DNA of 64,000 nucleotides, taken from Prevotella sp. CAG:617 (GTDB taxonomy: Bacteria > Bacteroidota > Bacteroidia > Bacteroidales > Bacteroidaceae). Position numbers and translations under genes: made by a program. Of this stretch, positions 19,136-28,248 are shown in pieces. The stretch is from NCBI GenBank assembly GCA_000438115.1, contig FR903613.1:39828-103827 (forward strand), given 5' to 3'. Under the pieces are notes generated by a model. That model was given only the letters and a program-made list of their open reading frames with translations. It was not told the origin of the DNA and made no database searches. Position 1 is the stretch's first letter, and every line of letters begins with the position of its first letter.

Positions 19136-20473
19136 TTACTCATTTGAAATGACATTACCAAAGTCCTTAACCAAGGTCTGCGCGGTATGATGTTTCCAGA
19201 TGTCCGTCTGCATTTGTTCAAAAGATTTCCACTGAGTCTCGTATTCTGAAGTCACAGAGAAATCATCAGTTCCACCCATTAAAGCTTGTATTACCTCAGC
19301 CACTGTTATAGTATTAGCATTTACCGCTGGCATATAAACTTCCGGTTCATTATCTTGTCTAACCACAGCTACCAACAAGCGGGCCTGCAACAGGACTTTT
19401 GAGACCTCTCTAACCAAATGTAAAGGCTGTTTCAATTGTCGTGCGACATCAGCAACACTATATGGAAACTGCCGGTCTACGTACCGTTGGCAATAGACCT
19501 TCATAACCAGAACGCCTAAAAACGTTTTATGCAAAGGTGTTGCACAAGTTGCCTGCTTACCATCCGTAAAAAGCCTTATATTTTGATCTACGTAACAAAG
19601 ATTGGCTCCAAACAGACAAATATACCACGAAATCTGACACCATAACATAAACAAAGGTAAAGCTGCAAAAGACCCATATATTGCATTATAACTCGTCACC
19701 CACAACTGAAAATGAATATATACATACTGTACAAGCTGAAACGCTATTCCCGCAGGAATACCACCAACCAACGCACTCTTAAAACGTACCTGAGTATTGG
19801 GCATAAAAATATAGAAACCTGTGAGAGCCAATACCATCAACAGATAAGGAAACAATTCAACCAAAACTGCATACGTTCGGCCAATGATCACATAATTCTG
19901 CAAATCATCCCAAACCGAGGATATAAAAATAGATATACCACCTGTTATGATAGCAAATAAAGGAAAAATAAACAACAAAGCGGTATAATCTGTTATCTTA
20001 CGAAACAAACTGCGTTCACTATCCAGTTTCCAAATCTGATTAAATGTCTGCTCTATATTTGCAACCAAAGACAATAAAGTATACAACAACAAGCACAAGC
20101 CCATTCCAACAAAAACACCACCTTTCGTATGGTTCAAATAAGACAGAACAAAACCAATAATAGTATCAGCTACTGCAGTTTCCCCGGGCAAGGCTTCACG
20201 AATTTGCTCTTCTATAAATGTTTCCAATCCAAATCCCTTAGCAATTGCAAACAGGATTGCCAACAATGGAATTGTAGAAAACAACGTAGAATACGTTAAT
20301 GAAGAGGCCCGCGAAGCCAAATCTAACCGCAGGAAATCACGCACGACCAATATGATTCGACATACTGCTCCGTGAAAACCTCGACTTAGACTTGTCTTCC
20401 CCGTATATTGCAATTTCCAAACCTTGTCTTGAAAATATTGCTTTATCCTGAAAACAAATGAATGCTGTTCCAT
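19136..20473 (-). CDS. YihY/BrkB family inner-membrane protein
   Basis: 445 aa. The N-terminal half is a six-helix membrane domain of the YihY/BrkB type, with ASSLTYSTLFSTIPLLAILFA at about 58-78, helices around FVGMGLCLLLYTLLSLV, LLFIFPLFAIITGGISIFI, YLLMVLALTGFYIFMP and LPLFMLWCQISWYICLFGANL. The C-terminal part (about 320-445) is soluble, including a winged-helix-like stretch (YSVADVARQLKQPLHLVREV). The family was once called RNase BN, but that activity belongs to another protein. Real function unsettled. It has its own -7 box upstream. Confidence 0.88.
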   Translation of the reverse strand: MEQHSFVFRIKQYFQDKVWKLQYTGKTSLSRGFHGAVCRIILVVRDFLRLDLASRASSLTYSTLFSTIPLLAILFAIAKGFGLETFIEEQIREALPGETAVADTIIGFVLSYLNHTKGGVFVGMGLCLLLYTLLSLVANIEQTFNQIWKLDSERSLFRKITDYTALLFIFPLFAIITGGISIFISSVWDDLQNYVIIGRTYAVLVELFPYLLMVLALTGFYIFMPNTQVRFKSALVGGIPAGIAFQLVQYVYIHFQLWVTSYNAIYGSFAALPLFMLWCQISWYICLFGANLCYVDQNIRLFTDGKQATCATPLHKTFLGVLVMKVYCQRYVDRQFPYSVADVARQLKQPLHLVREVSKVLLQARLLVAVVRQDNEPEVYMPAVNANTITVAEVIQALMGGTDDFSVTSEYETQWKSFEQMQTDIWKHHTAQTLVKDFGNVISNE

Positions 20474-20540
20474 GTCGTCAGCTTTTCTCTATTCTACATA
20501 CGACTGCAAGATAACCAATTATTTATATCGCGCATTTCCA

Positions 20541-20548
20541 CAAAAATA
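20541..20548 (-). promoter_or_regulatory. -7 element for the brkB-badF-relA run
   Basis: TATTTTTG on the minus strand, 68 bp upstream of the BrkB-like ATG, in the only sizeable gap between this run and the sugar cassette. A TTTG lies only 12 bp further upstream, so no properly spaced -33 is seen. Confidence 0.4.
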
Positions 20549-20650
20549 GTATAAATACGACAAATAATGAAACGTATTTGCACAAAAAGAAAAACTAAAG
20601 CACAAAAATCAGCCTCAATACTATCTAAATCGTCAGCATATTATTGTTAA

Positions 20651-21769
20651 TCAACAAAAATTATTTAGCGCTGTTACCACGAATTTTGCATCATCAACGG
20701 TCATTGCCGGACTGATTGGTAAACTTAATTCCGTGCGATGCAAATACTCTGTGACTGGATACGTTAGTTTATTCCATTGAGCATAACATTCCTGTAAATG
20801 TGGCGGTATCGGATAATGAATTACAGTCTGTATCCCCTGTTTTTCCAAATATTTTTGCAGATCGTTACGACGCTCACTTAAAACAGGAAAGATGTGAAAA
20901 ACATGACTTTTTCTACATGAAGATAAAGTAGGCAGTTGAAATTTTTGTCTATCAATATGACTCATATAATAATCAGCAATGACACGGCGAAGTTCGTTAT
21001 CACTATCCAAATGTCGCAATTTTACATCTAATACAGCTGCTTGAATCTCATCCAGTCGGCTGTTACGCCCACAATATTTAAACACATATTTCTGCAACGA
21101 ACCATAATTCCCCAAACAACGCACGGTCTTCGCTAAATCACCATCATTTGTAGTTATAGCCCCGGCATCACCTAAAGCTCCTAAATTCTTCCCTGGATAA
21201 AAGCTATGCCCTGCAGCATGCCCTAAACTACCTGTATGAAGCGTACCATAACAACATCCGTGCGCCTGCGCATTATCCTCAATCAACTTTAACCGATATT
21301 GTTTACACAACTCACCGATTTTCTCAGTATAAGCACATTGTCCATATAAATGCACTAATAATATAGCTCGAGTTCTTGGCGTAATTAACGACTCAATTTG
21401 CGCATCATCGATCTGATAGTTATCAGACCGGACATCTACAAACTTAGGGACCAAGCCATTCTCTGTTATTGCCAAAATAGAAGCAATAAAAGTATGAGCA
21501 GGAACTATCACTTCGTCACCAGTTCTCATCTGCCCCAATTCAATGTATCCACGAAATATCAAATACAATGAATCCAATCCACTTGCACACCCAACACAGA
21601 ATTTTGTTCCAATATAACTCGCAAAATTCTGCTCAAAACCTTCGGTCATATGACCATGCAGATACCTTCCAGAACTTACAACCTCACTTACTGCATGCTG
21701 TATTTCCTCACCATGCAAAGCTGTTACAGCAGCTAGATCCAAAAACGCTTGTGAACACTTTCTTTTCAT
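20651..21769 (-). CDS. PLP-dependent sugar aminotransferase (FdtB/QdtB type)
   Basis: 372 aa, DegT/DnrJ/EryC1/StrS family. It transfers an amino group to a keto-sugar nucleotide, probably dTDP-3-keto-6-deoxyhexose to the 3-amino sugar. Seen: [45 protein letters not shown], then [18 protein letters not shown] with the Schiff-base lysine in PGKNLG, and [13 protein letters not shown]. The start ATG overlaps the FdtA-like stop by 4 bp (ATGA), so the pair is translationally coupled. No RmlA/RmlB genes are adjacent, so the dTDP-sugar precursor comes from elsewhere. Confidence 0.88.
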   Translation of the reverse strand: MKRKCSQAFLDLAAVTALHGEEIQHAVSEVVSSGRYLHGHMTEGFEQNFASYIGTKFCVGCASGLDSLYLIFRGYIELGQMRTGDEVIVPAHTFIASILAITENGLVPKFVDVRSDNYQIDDAQIESLITPRTRAILLVHLYGQCAYTEKIGELCKQYRLKLIEDNAQAHGCCYGTLHTGSLGHAAGHSFYPGKNLGALGDAGAITTNDGDLAKTVRCLGNYGSLQKYVFKYCGRNSRLDEIQAAVLDVKLRHLDSDNELRRVIADYYMSHIDRQKFQLPTLSSCRKSHVFHIFPVLSERRNDLQKYLEKQGIQTVIHYPIPPHLQECYAQWNKLTYPVTEYLHRTELSLPISPAMTVDDAKFVVTALNNFC

Positions 21770-22185
21770 TTCTGTTTCTTATAACGTAAGAATGCACTAT
21801 AATCACGAATATAATCCTTTTCGTCATATTTTTCAGAAGCCAACACTAAACATACCGACCCCGAAGAAAAGTCACTTAGGTCACGCCAAATTCCCGGTGG
21901 AATAAGCAATCCCTGAAAAGGCCTGTTAAGTAAAAAAGTCCGCTTAACCTCGCCATCATCTACCGTGACAGAAAAACTTCCGCTTGCCGCAACAATCAGC
22001 TGTTTCAGACGGAAATGAGCATGTGCTCCACGACATGCTCCCCCCGGTACGTCATAAATATAGTAAACACGCTGCACGTCAAACGGAACCGACTTTCCAT
22101 TTTCCACTACAGTTAAATTACCCTCTTTACGAGGATGCTTACTCAACTCTAATACTGTACAATCAAAGACTCGACTTTCCCTCAT
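21766..22185 (-). CDS. FdtA/QdtA-like sugar 3,4-ketoisomerase (intact HAH motif)
   Basis: 139 aa, a small cupin. FdtA-type enzymes convert dTDP-4-keto-6-deoxyglucose to the 3-keto isomer used by the aminotransferase encoded next. Motifs: [20 protein letters not shown], with the expected histidine pair His55/His57, [28 protein letters not shown] and [15 protein letters not shown]. It overlaps the upstream paralogue by 23 bp and the aminotransferase by 4 bp. FdtA versus QdtA stereochemistry (galacto or gluco product) cannot be told from sequence by eye. Confidence 0.85.
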   Translation of the reverse strand: MRESRVFDCTVLELSKHPRKEGNLTVVENGKSVPFDVQRVYYIYDVPGGACRGAHAHFRLKQLIVAASGSFSVTVDDGEVKRTFLLNRPFQGLLIPPGIWRDLSDFSSGSVCLVLASEKYDEKDYIRDYSAFLRYKKQK

Positions 22186-22588
22186 GCGTTAGCGCCCATA
22201 TTTTAAAATGTTCATAATCAAACTCATAATCTTTTTCATCATAATCTGTAGAAGCTAAAATTAAAGCCAACGAATTAGTTGAAAAATTATTCATCTCACG
22301 CCAGCACCCGCTGGGGACATATATTCCACAATATGACCGATTCAAAGAATATGTACGTCTTTCAAATCCTGTATCAAGAACGACATCAAAACTTCCTGAA
22401 AGAGCTACAACAAACTCTTCATTGTGAAAATAGGCATGCCCTCCACGTTTTTCTCCTCCGGGGACATCATAAATCCAATAAACCCGACGAATAACAAACG
22501 GAATCTGATTCATCTGTTCAACATAAGATAAATTGCCCCGCTTATCCAGGAATTTAGGAAGTTGTATAATTCTCGGCTTTTCTCTCAT
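22163..22588 (-). CDS. Second FdtA-like cupin, HAH changed to HAY
   Basis: 141 aa, clearly paralogous to the next gene: both have RVYxIYDVPGG, LxLxxS/LNR, a PPG/PSG-W turn, and YDEKDYxxDY. The active-site strand reads RGGHAYF: His51 is kept, but the second histidine is Tyr53, and KQL is replaced by NEE. The protein may have different specificity or be a non-catalytic partner; this is inference. It is the first gene of the three-gene cassette, with a TAAGTTTG box 29 bp upstream of the ATG. Confidence 0.82.
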   Translation of the reverse strand: MREKPRIIQLPKFLDKRGNLSYVEQMNQIPFVIRRVYWIYDVPGGEKRGGHAYFHNEEFVVALSGSFDVVLDTGFERRTYSLNRSYCGIYVPSGCWREMNNFSTNSLALILASTDYDEKDYEFDYEHFKIWALTHEGKSSL

Positions 22589-22616
22589 TCTTTTAAGACA
22601 TTACTTGTAGTTTGTG

Positions 22617-22624
22617 CAAACTTA
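22617..22624 (-). promoter_or_regulatory. -7 element for the fdtA-fdtA-fdtB cassette
   Basis: TAAGTTTG on the minus strand matches TAnnTTTG, with a predicted start near 22610 and a leader of about 22 nt. No clear -33 TTTG at the right spacing. Confidence 0.5.
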
Positions 22625-22710
22625 CGATTTTTTTTACACTCTGTTTTCTCTTTCTATCATTTTCTATATATGTGTCTTTGATAGAACTTATAAGAATATC
22701 AGCTCAACAA

Positions 22711-22760
22711 TAAAAAGAAAAGAAGCGCAAGGCATGTATTTTTTTACAACCTTGCGCTTC
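22711..22760 (-). terminator. Intrinsic terminator after the efflux/LpxA-like operon
   Basis: GAAGCGCAAGG (22750-22760, minus strand) pairs perfectly with CCTTGCGCTTC (22722-22732), followed by a T-rich run. A strong 11-bp stem, 19 bp after the LpxA-like stop. Confidence 0.8.
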
Positions 22761-22778
22761 CAGATATAAAGAATACAC

Positions 22779-23570
22779 TTACTTATCAGCTTCCACAGAT
22801 TGACGAACTATGCCAAGTTCAGAAGAGTCAATAAAATGAGTTATATTCTCAATTTCTTCACTCATTGGCATCTGCTCTTTTATTTTTATAACAGAATCCT
22901 GCAGACTAAAATTGCCAGAATAAATTAACCTATAAGCATTTGCAATATGCCGCAATATACGGTCAGTAACATTTTCATGTTTCAGAATAACAGAATTAAT
23001 TCCATGAAAACCTGCAGGATTACCACCTAAAATAACATAAGGCGGAACGTCCTTCTGAACACGACAACCACTCTGAACCAAACTAAAGATACCTGTACGG
23101 ACTTTATGCTGGATAACAACCCCTGATGATAAAATCGTGCAAGAATGTATATCACAATCACCCGCAACACTCACATTAATGCCCAATACACAGTGATCAT
23201 GAATCAAGACATCATGACACACATGTACTTTATCCATCAGGAAGTTCTTATTCCCAATTGACGTTGCTTTTCCTTCATGGTTGCTTCGGGCAATCACCAC
23301 ATTCTCACGAATAGTGTTGTCGTCACCAATTATCACATAGCTTTTAGTTCCCTTTTCATAATGAAAACTTTGCGGTTCAGCTCCGATCACACAATGAGAA
23401 TATATCTTATTGTTCTTTCCTATACGCGATCCATTAAGAATACAAGTGTATGGCATCACTACACAACCTTCACCTATTTCTACATCGCCTTCAATATAGG
23501 CAAAAGGCATGACAGTAACACTGTCAGCCAATTTTGCCTTAGAATCTACATATGCTAATGGACTAATCAT
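22779..23570 (-). CDS. LpxA-like left-handed beta-helix acyltransferase
   Basis: 263 aa. Hexapeptide repeats run from about 1 to 185 (SPLAYVDSKAKLADSV, CVLGINVSVAGDC and others), then a helical C-terminal domain, the LpxA length and layout. LpxA adds a 3-hydroxyacyl chain to UDP-GlcNAc in lipid A synthesis; the catalytic-type histidine is kept as His119 in HVCHD. Repeats are irregular and residues around the sugar site (ARSNHEGKATSIG) differ from enterobacterial LpxA. The main LpxA of Bacteroidales usually lies in the lpxD-lpxC-lpxA cluster, so this may be a paralogue. It is the fourth gene of the RND operon, 29 bp after the TolC-like gene. Confidence 0.75.
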   Translation of the reverse strand: MISPLAYVDSKAKLADSVTVMPFAYIEGDVEIGEGCVVMPYTCILNGSRIGKNNKIYSHCVIGAEPQSFHYEKGTKSYVIIGDDNTIRENVVIARSNHEGKATSIGNKNFLMDKVHVCHDVLIHDHCVLGINVSVAGDCDIHSCTILSSGVVIQHKVRTGIFSLVQSGCRVQKDVPPYVILGGNPAGFHGINSVILKHENVTDRILRHIANAYRLIYSGNFSLQDSVIKIKEQMPMSEEIENITHFIDSSELGIVRQSVEADK

Positions 23571-23599
23571 AATATTGTATTTTATGGTTATGGTTTCTC

Positions 23600-24997
23600 T
23601 TACTGACTATCACGTCCACCGCCTAGGGCTTGATAAAGACTTACTACTGCTTGCATCTTATCAAAGCGATCTGAAATCAGACTTAACTGCGCTGAAAGCA
23701 AAGACTGTTGTGCCGTCAACTTTTCCAAATAAGTAGTCGTATTGCCATGCGAGAACAAATATTCAGTCTGATCATAAGCATCCTGCAAAGCTTCTACCTG
23801 TTTTATGCGCTGACATTCCTGATCTATTGCCGTCTGATAAGAAGTCAGTGCATTGCTTACTTCTTCCCCCGCATTCAATAAGGATTGCTCAAAGTTAAGC
23901 AATGCTGTCTCCTGCTGAGCTTTAGAGATCTTAAGATTGGCTCGTAACTGGCCTTTTTGAAATAAAGGTTTAACCAAAGACCCTACAGCCTGTACCAAAA
24001 AATCTGCAGGGTTTTTAATAATTCCCAAAGCTTGATTAGACCATCCTAATGTTCCATTGATTGTTATATTAGGATAGAAAGCAGAATAAGCTTTATTTGT
24101 CTGATAAAAAGCTGCCTGCAAAGACATTTCAGCAGCCTTTACATCCGGACGGTTCTCTAATAACTGTACGGGAACTCCTTGAGACATTGAAGCTGGGAAA
24201 CTCTGATCTGCAAAAGTTCCGCGATCAATTGGTCCCGGAGATCGGTGTAATAACGTAGATAATGAATTTTCTGTTGAACGAATATTCTGCTCTAAAGTCG
24301 GAATAGTGGTCAAGACTTCATAATAAGCCCCCTTACTCTGTGAAACTGCTGCTGCATTAGTAATACCTCCTGCTTGCAACATCAATTCCATAGCTTCAAC
24401 GTTTTGCTTCCAAATTTCAGAAGTTTCTTTTGTCAACTTAAGCTGTTCATCCAACATGAGCAACGTATAATACATGTTGGCAACAGAAGCTATAATCTGC
24501 GTTTGAGTAGCTTGTTGATAAGCTTTAGTCTGCATCAACGATGCCTCAACCATTCGCTTATCATTTCGTAATGAGCCAAACAAATCTACTTGCCAACTTG
24601 CCTGCAATGGTATGGAATATGATTTCGTTGCAGCATTGCCTTCAACCTTCGAAACAGTACCTGTCGGACTAAAAGAAAGTGATGGGAAATAAGCCAGTCT
24701 GGAAGTCATTAATCCAGCTTCAGCCTGTTCTACACTTAATGCCGCCGTTCTCATGTCCGTGTTGTTTGCTAAAGCTTCCTCAATTAAACTCTGCAGCTTG
24801 GGGTCTGTAAAGACCTCACGCCACGGAGTATTTCCAAAATTAATGGTATCAGTTGCCTGCATAGCCACACCAACACTTGCTGTATCCCGATATAAGCTAT
24901 CAGTAGGCAAATTGGTTGGCCGCTCATAATTGCTATAAATATGACAACTGGTCAACATCATGGATGATGCAAAAATATAAAATAATTGCTTTTTCAT
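23600..24997 (-). CDS. RND efflux outer-membrane lipoprotein (TolC/OprM/NodT type)
   Basis: 465 aa with a lipoprotein signal (MLTSCHIYSNYERP, Cys18). Two outer-membrane efflux repeats follow: WREVFTDPKLQSLIEEALANN and later RPDVKAAEMSLQAAF, both typical of the NodT group. It forms the outer-membrane channel of the tripartite pump. It starts 18 bp after the permease stop, so adaptor, permease and channel are all in one operon. Confidence 0.93.
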   Translation of the reverse strand: MKKQLFYIFASSMMLTSCHIYSNYERPTNLPTDSLYRDTASVGVAMQATDTINFGNTPWREVFTDPKLQSLIEEALANNTDMRTAALSVEQAEAGLMTSRLAYFPSLSFSPTGTVSKVEGNAATKSYSIPLQASWQVDLFGSLRNDKRMVEASLMQTKAYQQATQTQIIASVANMYYTLLMLDEQLKLTKETSEIWKQNVEAMELMLQAGGITNAAAVSQSKGAYYEVLTTIPTLEQNIRSTENSLSTLLHRSPGPIDRGTFADQSFPASMSQGVPVQLLENRPDVKAAEMSLQAAFYQTNKAYSAFYPNITINGTLGWSNQALGIIKNPADFLVQAVGSLVKPLFQKGQLRANLKISKAQQETALLNFEQSLLNAGEEVSNALTSYQTAIDQECQRIKQVEALQDAYDQTEYLFSHGNTTTYLEKLTAQQSLLSAQLSLISDRFDKMQAVVSLYQALGGGRDSQ

Positions 24998-25015
24998 TTT
25001 TTCTTATTTATCTCA

Positions 25016-28000
25016 TTACTTTGTATACTGTGCAATATCTGCTTCTGCATCAGTATTATCAATATCATCCCACGTCATTGGTTTGAACTTCTCCTGAACA
25101 TATTCGAAGATTACAAACAAAGCGGGCACAATAAAGATCTGACATATCATACCTATTAACATACCACCAATAGCCGTCGCTCCCAATGAACGGTTACCAT
25201 TGGCTCCAACACCGAAGGAGAACATCATTGGCAACAGACCAATGATCATAGCCAACGAAGTCATCAAAATAGGACGCAAACGTGCACCAGCTCCTAACAC
25301 AGCAGACCAAGTTATACTCATGCCCATCTTACGACGGTCAATTGCAAACTCTACGATCAAAATTGCATTCTTTGCCAACAAACCAATCAACATAATCATA
25401 GCAATTTGAACATAAATGTTATTTGAAGCAGCACCCAATATTGGCAAAATGTTATTTAAAGCTCCCATGCCTTGCACAAAGAGGAAACTACCACAAAGTC
25501 CAAACGGAACAGAAAGAAGAACTGCTAGAGGCAGGATGTAACTTTCATACTGTGCACTCAACAATAAATAAATGAAGACAAAACACAATACAAAAACAAT
25601 TGCTGTTGTACTTCCACTACTACTCTGCTCCTCACGTGTAATTCCAGAGAACTCAAAACTGTATCCCTGAGGCAAAGACTGAGCTGCGACTTCCTCAATA
25701 GCTTTAATTGCCTGACCTGAAGTATATCCGTCTGCAGGAGAACCGTTCACTTTCATTGAGGTATACATATTAAAACGATTGATGTTGTCTGGCCCATACA
25801 CACGCTTTAACGTTATAAACTGCGTAATAGGAGCCATCTCATCGCCATTTCTAACCTTGATTTTTTTCAACGATTCAATATTTGTACGGTCTGAAAAATC
25901 TGATTGAACCATAACTCGATATAATTTACCGAATCTATTGAAATTCGAAGTATACATACCGCCTAAATATCCTTGTAAAGTCGTCAAAATATCATCCGGA
26001 CTTAATCCAGCTTTTTTACATTGTGCGACATCAATATCAACCATATATTGCGGGAAACTAGGATTGAAAGATGTTTGCGCACTAGCTATTTCTGGACGCT
26101 TCTCCAAATCTGCCAAGAAATTCTTAGCTACTTCGTAAAATTTGTCAAGAGAGCCTCCGGTTCGGTCCTGCAAGTTTAATTCAAATCCATTGGTCACACC
26201 ATATCCAGAAATCATAGGAGGTGCAAAGAAAAGCACTTGCGCATCTTTAAACAACTCTTTTGAACGCAAATACAGATTTCCGTATACAGCCTGCGAACTC
26301 TCTGCCAAAGAACGTTCATCCCAAGGCTTCAACTTACATATAAATGAGCCATAACTAGCACCCTGACCTCCAATAAAACTATATCCGGAAATCATCGTTC
26401 GGCTTTCTATTGCAGGGCTTGCAGCTACAAGACTATCAATTTGACTCAATACTGCCTCTGTTCTATCCTGAGAAGTTCCTGGAGGTAAAGTCACAGTACC
26501 CATAATCGTTCCCGTATCCTCGTCTGGTACCATACCTGTAGGAGTTACATTCATCAAGAATACTAATAAGACAATACTAACTACCACAGCTCCCCCCGTT
26601 AACCATGGACGCTGGATAACTTTCAAGACACGCTTCTTATAACGTTGCAAGACTGAATCATAGAAAGCATTAAACGCCGTATGGAAACGACTTACAAAAG
26701 TTGTTTTTTTATGAGCGTTTGGATCATGTGGCTTCAACAACAGAGCACAAAGAGCAGGACTTAACGTCAATGCATTCAATGCAGAAAAACCGATTGCAAT
26801 TGCCATTGTCAGACCAAATTGGCGATAGAAAGTTCCTGATGTTCCACCCATAAAACTTACAGGTATAAACACGGCCATCATCACCAAAGTAATAGAAACG
26901 ATAGCACTGCCCAATTCCTCCATAGCATCAATTGATGCCTTCTTAGGTGAGGTATACCCTTGGTCCAACTTAGCATGCACTCCCTCTACAACGACAATAG
27001 CATCATCCACTACAATTGCGATAGCTAATACCAATGCACAAAGTGTAAGCAAATTCAAGCTAAATCCTATGATGTACAAAGCAAAGAATGTACCTATCAA
27101 GGCAACTGGAATTGCGATCGTTGGAATCAAAGTAGAGCGAAGATCCTGTAAGAAAACATAAACTACAATAAATACCAATATAAATGCCTCGATCAACGTT
27201 TTAACAACTTCATGAATTGAAGCAAAAAGGAAATCATTTACATTCTGAGCGATATTAATATTCAATCCGTCAGGCATATCCTTTTTGGATTCCTCCAAAA
27301 GTTGCGTAATATTCTCGACAATCGTTGTTGCATTAGAACCTGCAACCTGGAACACAATACAAGTCACGCCAGTGTGGCCGTTTACTTTATTCTTGTACCC
27401 GTAAGTTACTCGTCCCAGCTCAACTTTTGCAATATCCTTCAAACGCAAGATATTACCAGAAGGATCAGCTTTAATAACAATGTTTTCAAATTCGCTAACC
27501 TCCTGCAAACGACCCTTATAGCGTAAAGTATATTGATAAGTTTGATTTCCTCGTTCTCCAATTGTACCTGGAGCTGCTTCGATGTTCTGCTCATTTAAGG
27601 CCTCGGTCACATCCGATGGCATCAAGTGGTATTGAGCCATAACATCAGGCTTTAACCAAATACGCATTGAATAATCTGCACCCATCACCATTGCGTCTCC
27701 TACACCAGGCACACGCTGTACCTCAGGAATTACATTGATCTTTGCATAATTCTCAATAAAGGTCTCGGGATACTTATCGCTCTCATCATACACAGAGAAT
27801 ACCATCAACATACTGTTCTGTCGTTTTGAAGTAACGACACCCACCTTTGTAACCTCGGCAGGCAACACACCCTGTGCTTTCGACACACGGTTTTGAACAT
27901 TAACCGCAGCCATATCAGGATCTGTACCCATTTTAAACGTAATAGTAATCGTTGCCTGACCGGTATTTGTGGCTGTTGAGGTCATGTAATCCATATTTTC

Positions 28001-28219
28001 AACACCATTTATTTCCTCCTCCAACGGTGCGATAACAGAATTCAATACAGTTTGTGCATTAGCACCAGTATACGTAGTTGAAACCTGAACAGTAGGTGGT
28101 GCAATATCCGGATACTGGGTAATTGGCAGTGATACCAATCCTAAAAAACCCAAAATGACTATCAACACGGAAATAACCGTGGATAATACAGGTCTATTTA
28201 TGAATCTATCTAACTTCAT
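25016..28219 (-). CDS. RND multidrug efflux permease (HAE1, AcrB/MexB type)
   Basis: 1,067 aa, the usual HAE1 length. A proton-driven inner-membrane pump with 12 membrane helices and two large periplasmic loops. It starts with MKLDRFINRPVLSTVISVLIV and QYPDIAPPTVQVSTTYTGA. The TM4 proton-relay Asp pair is present in AIAIVVDDAIVVVE, with its TM10 Lys partner in GLLAKNAILIVEFA. Substrates cannot be read from sequence. No TetR-type regulator is adjacent. Confidence 0.96.
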   Translation of the reverse strand: MKLDRFINRPVLSTVISVLIVILGFLGLVSLPITQYPDIAPPTVQVSTTYTGANAQTVLNSVIAPLEEEINGVENMDYMTSTATNTGQATITITFKMGTDPDMAAVNVQNRVSKAQGVLPAEVTKVGVVTSKRQNSMLMVFSVYDESDKYPETFIENYAKINVIPEVQRVPGVGDAMVMGADYSMRIWLKPDVMAQYHLMPSDVTEALNEQNIEAAPGTIGERGNQTYQYTLRYKGRLQEVSEFENIVIKADPSGNILRLKDIAKVELGRVTYGYKNKVNGHTGVTCIVFQVAGSNATTIVENITQLLEESKKDMPDGLNINIAQNVNDFLFASIHEVVKTLIEAFILVFIVVYVFLQDLRSTLIPTIAIPVALIGTFFALYIIGFSLNLLTLCALVLAIAIVVDDAIVVVEGVHAKLDQGYTSPKKASIDAMEELGSAIVSITLVMMAVFIPVSFMGGTSGTFYRQFGLTMAIAIGFSALNALTLSPALCALLLKPHDPNAHKKTTFVSRFHTAFNAFYDSVLQRYKKRVLKVIQRPWLTGGAVVVSIVLLVFLMNVTPTGMVPDEDTGTIMGTVTLPPGTSQDRTEAVLSQIDSLVAASPAIESRTMISGYSFIGGQGASYGSFICKLKPWDERSLAESSQAVYGNLYLRSKELFKDAQVLFFAPPMISGYGVTNGFELNLQDRTGGSLDKFYEVAKNFLADLEKRPEIASAQTSFNPSFPQYMVDIDVAQCKKAGLSPDDILTTLQGYLGGMYTSNFNRFGKLYRVMVQSDFSDRTNIESLKKIKVRNGDEMAPITQFITLKRVYGPDNINRFNMYTSMKVNGSPADGYTSGQAIKAIEEVAAQSLPQGYSFEFSGITREEQSSSGSTTAIVFVLCFVFIYLLLSAQYESYILPLAVLLSVPFGLCGSFLFVQGMGALNNILPILGAASNNIYVQIAMIMLIGLLAKNAILIVEFAIDRRKMGMSITWSAVLGAGARLRPILMTSLAMIIGLLPMMFSFGVGANGNRSLGATAIGGMLIGMICQIFIVPALFVIFEYVQEKFKPMTWDDIDNTDAEADIAQYTK

Positions 28220-28248
28220 TGTCGTTCAGTTTGATATTTTAAATCACA

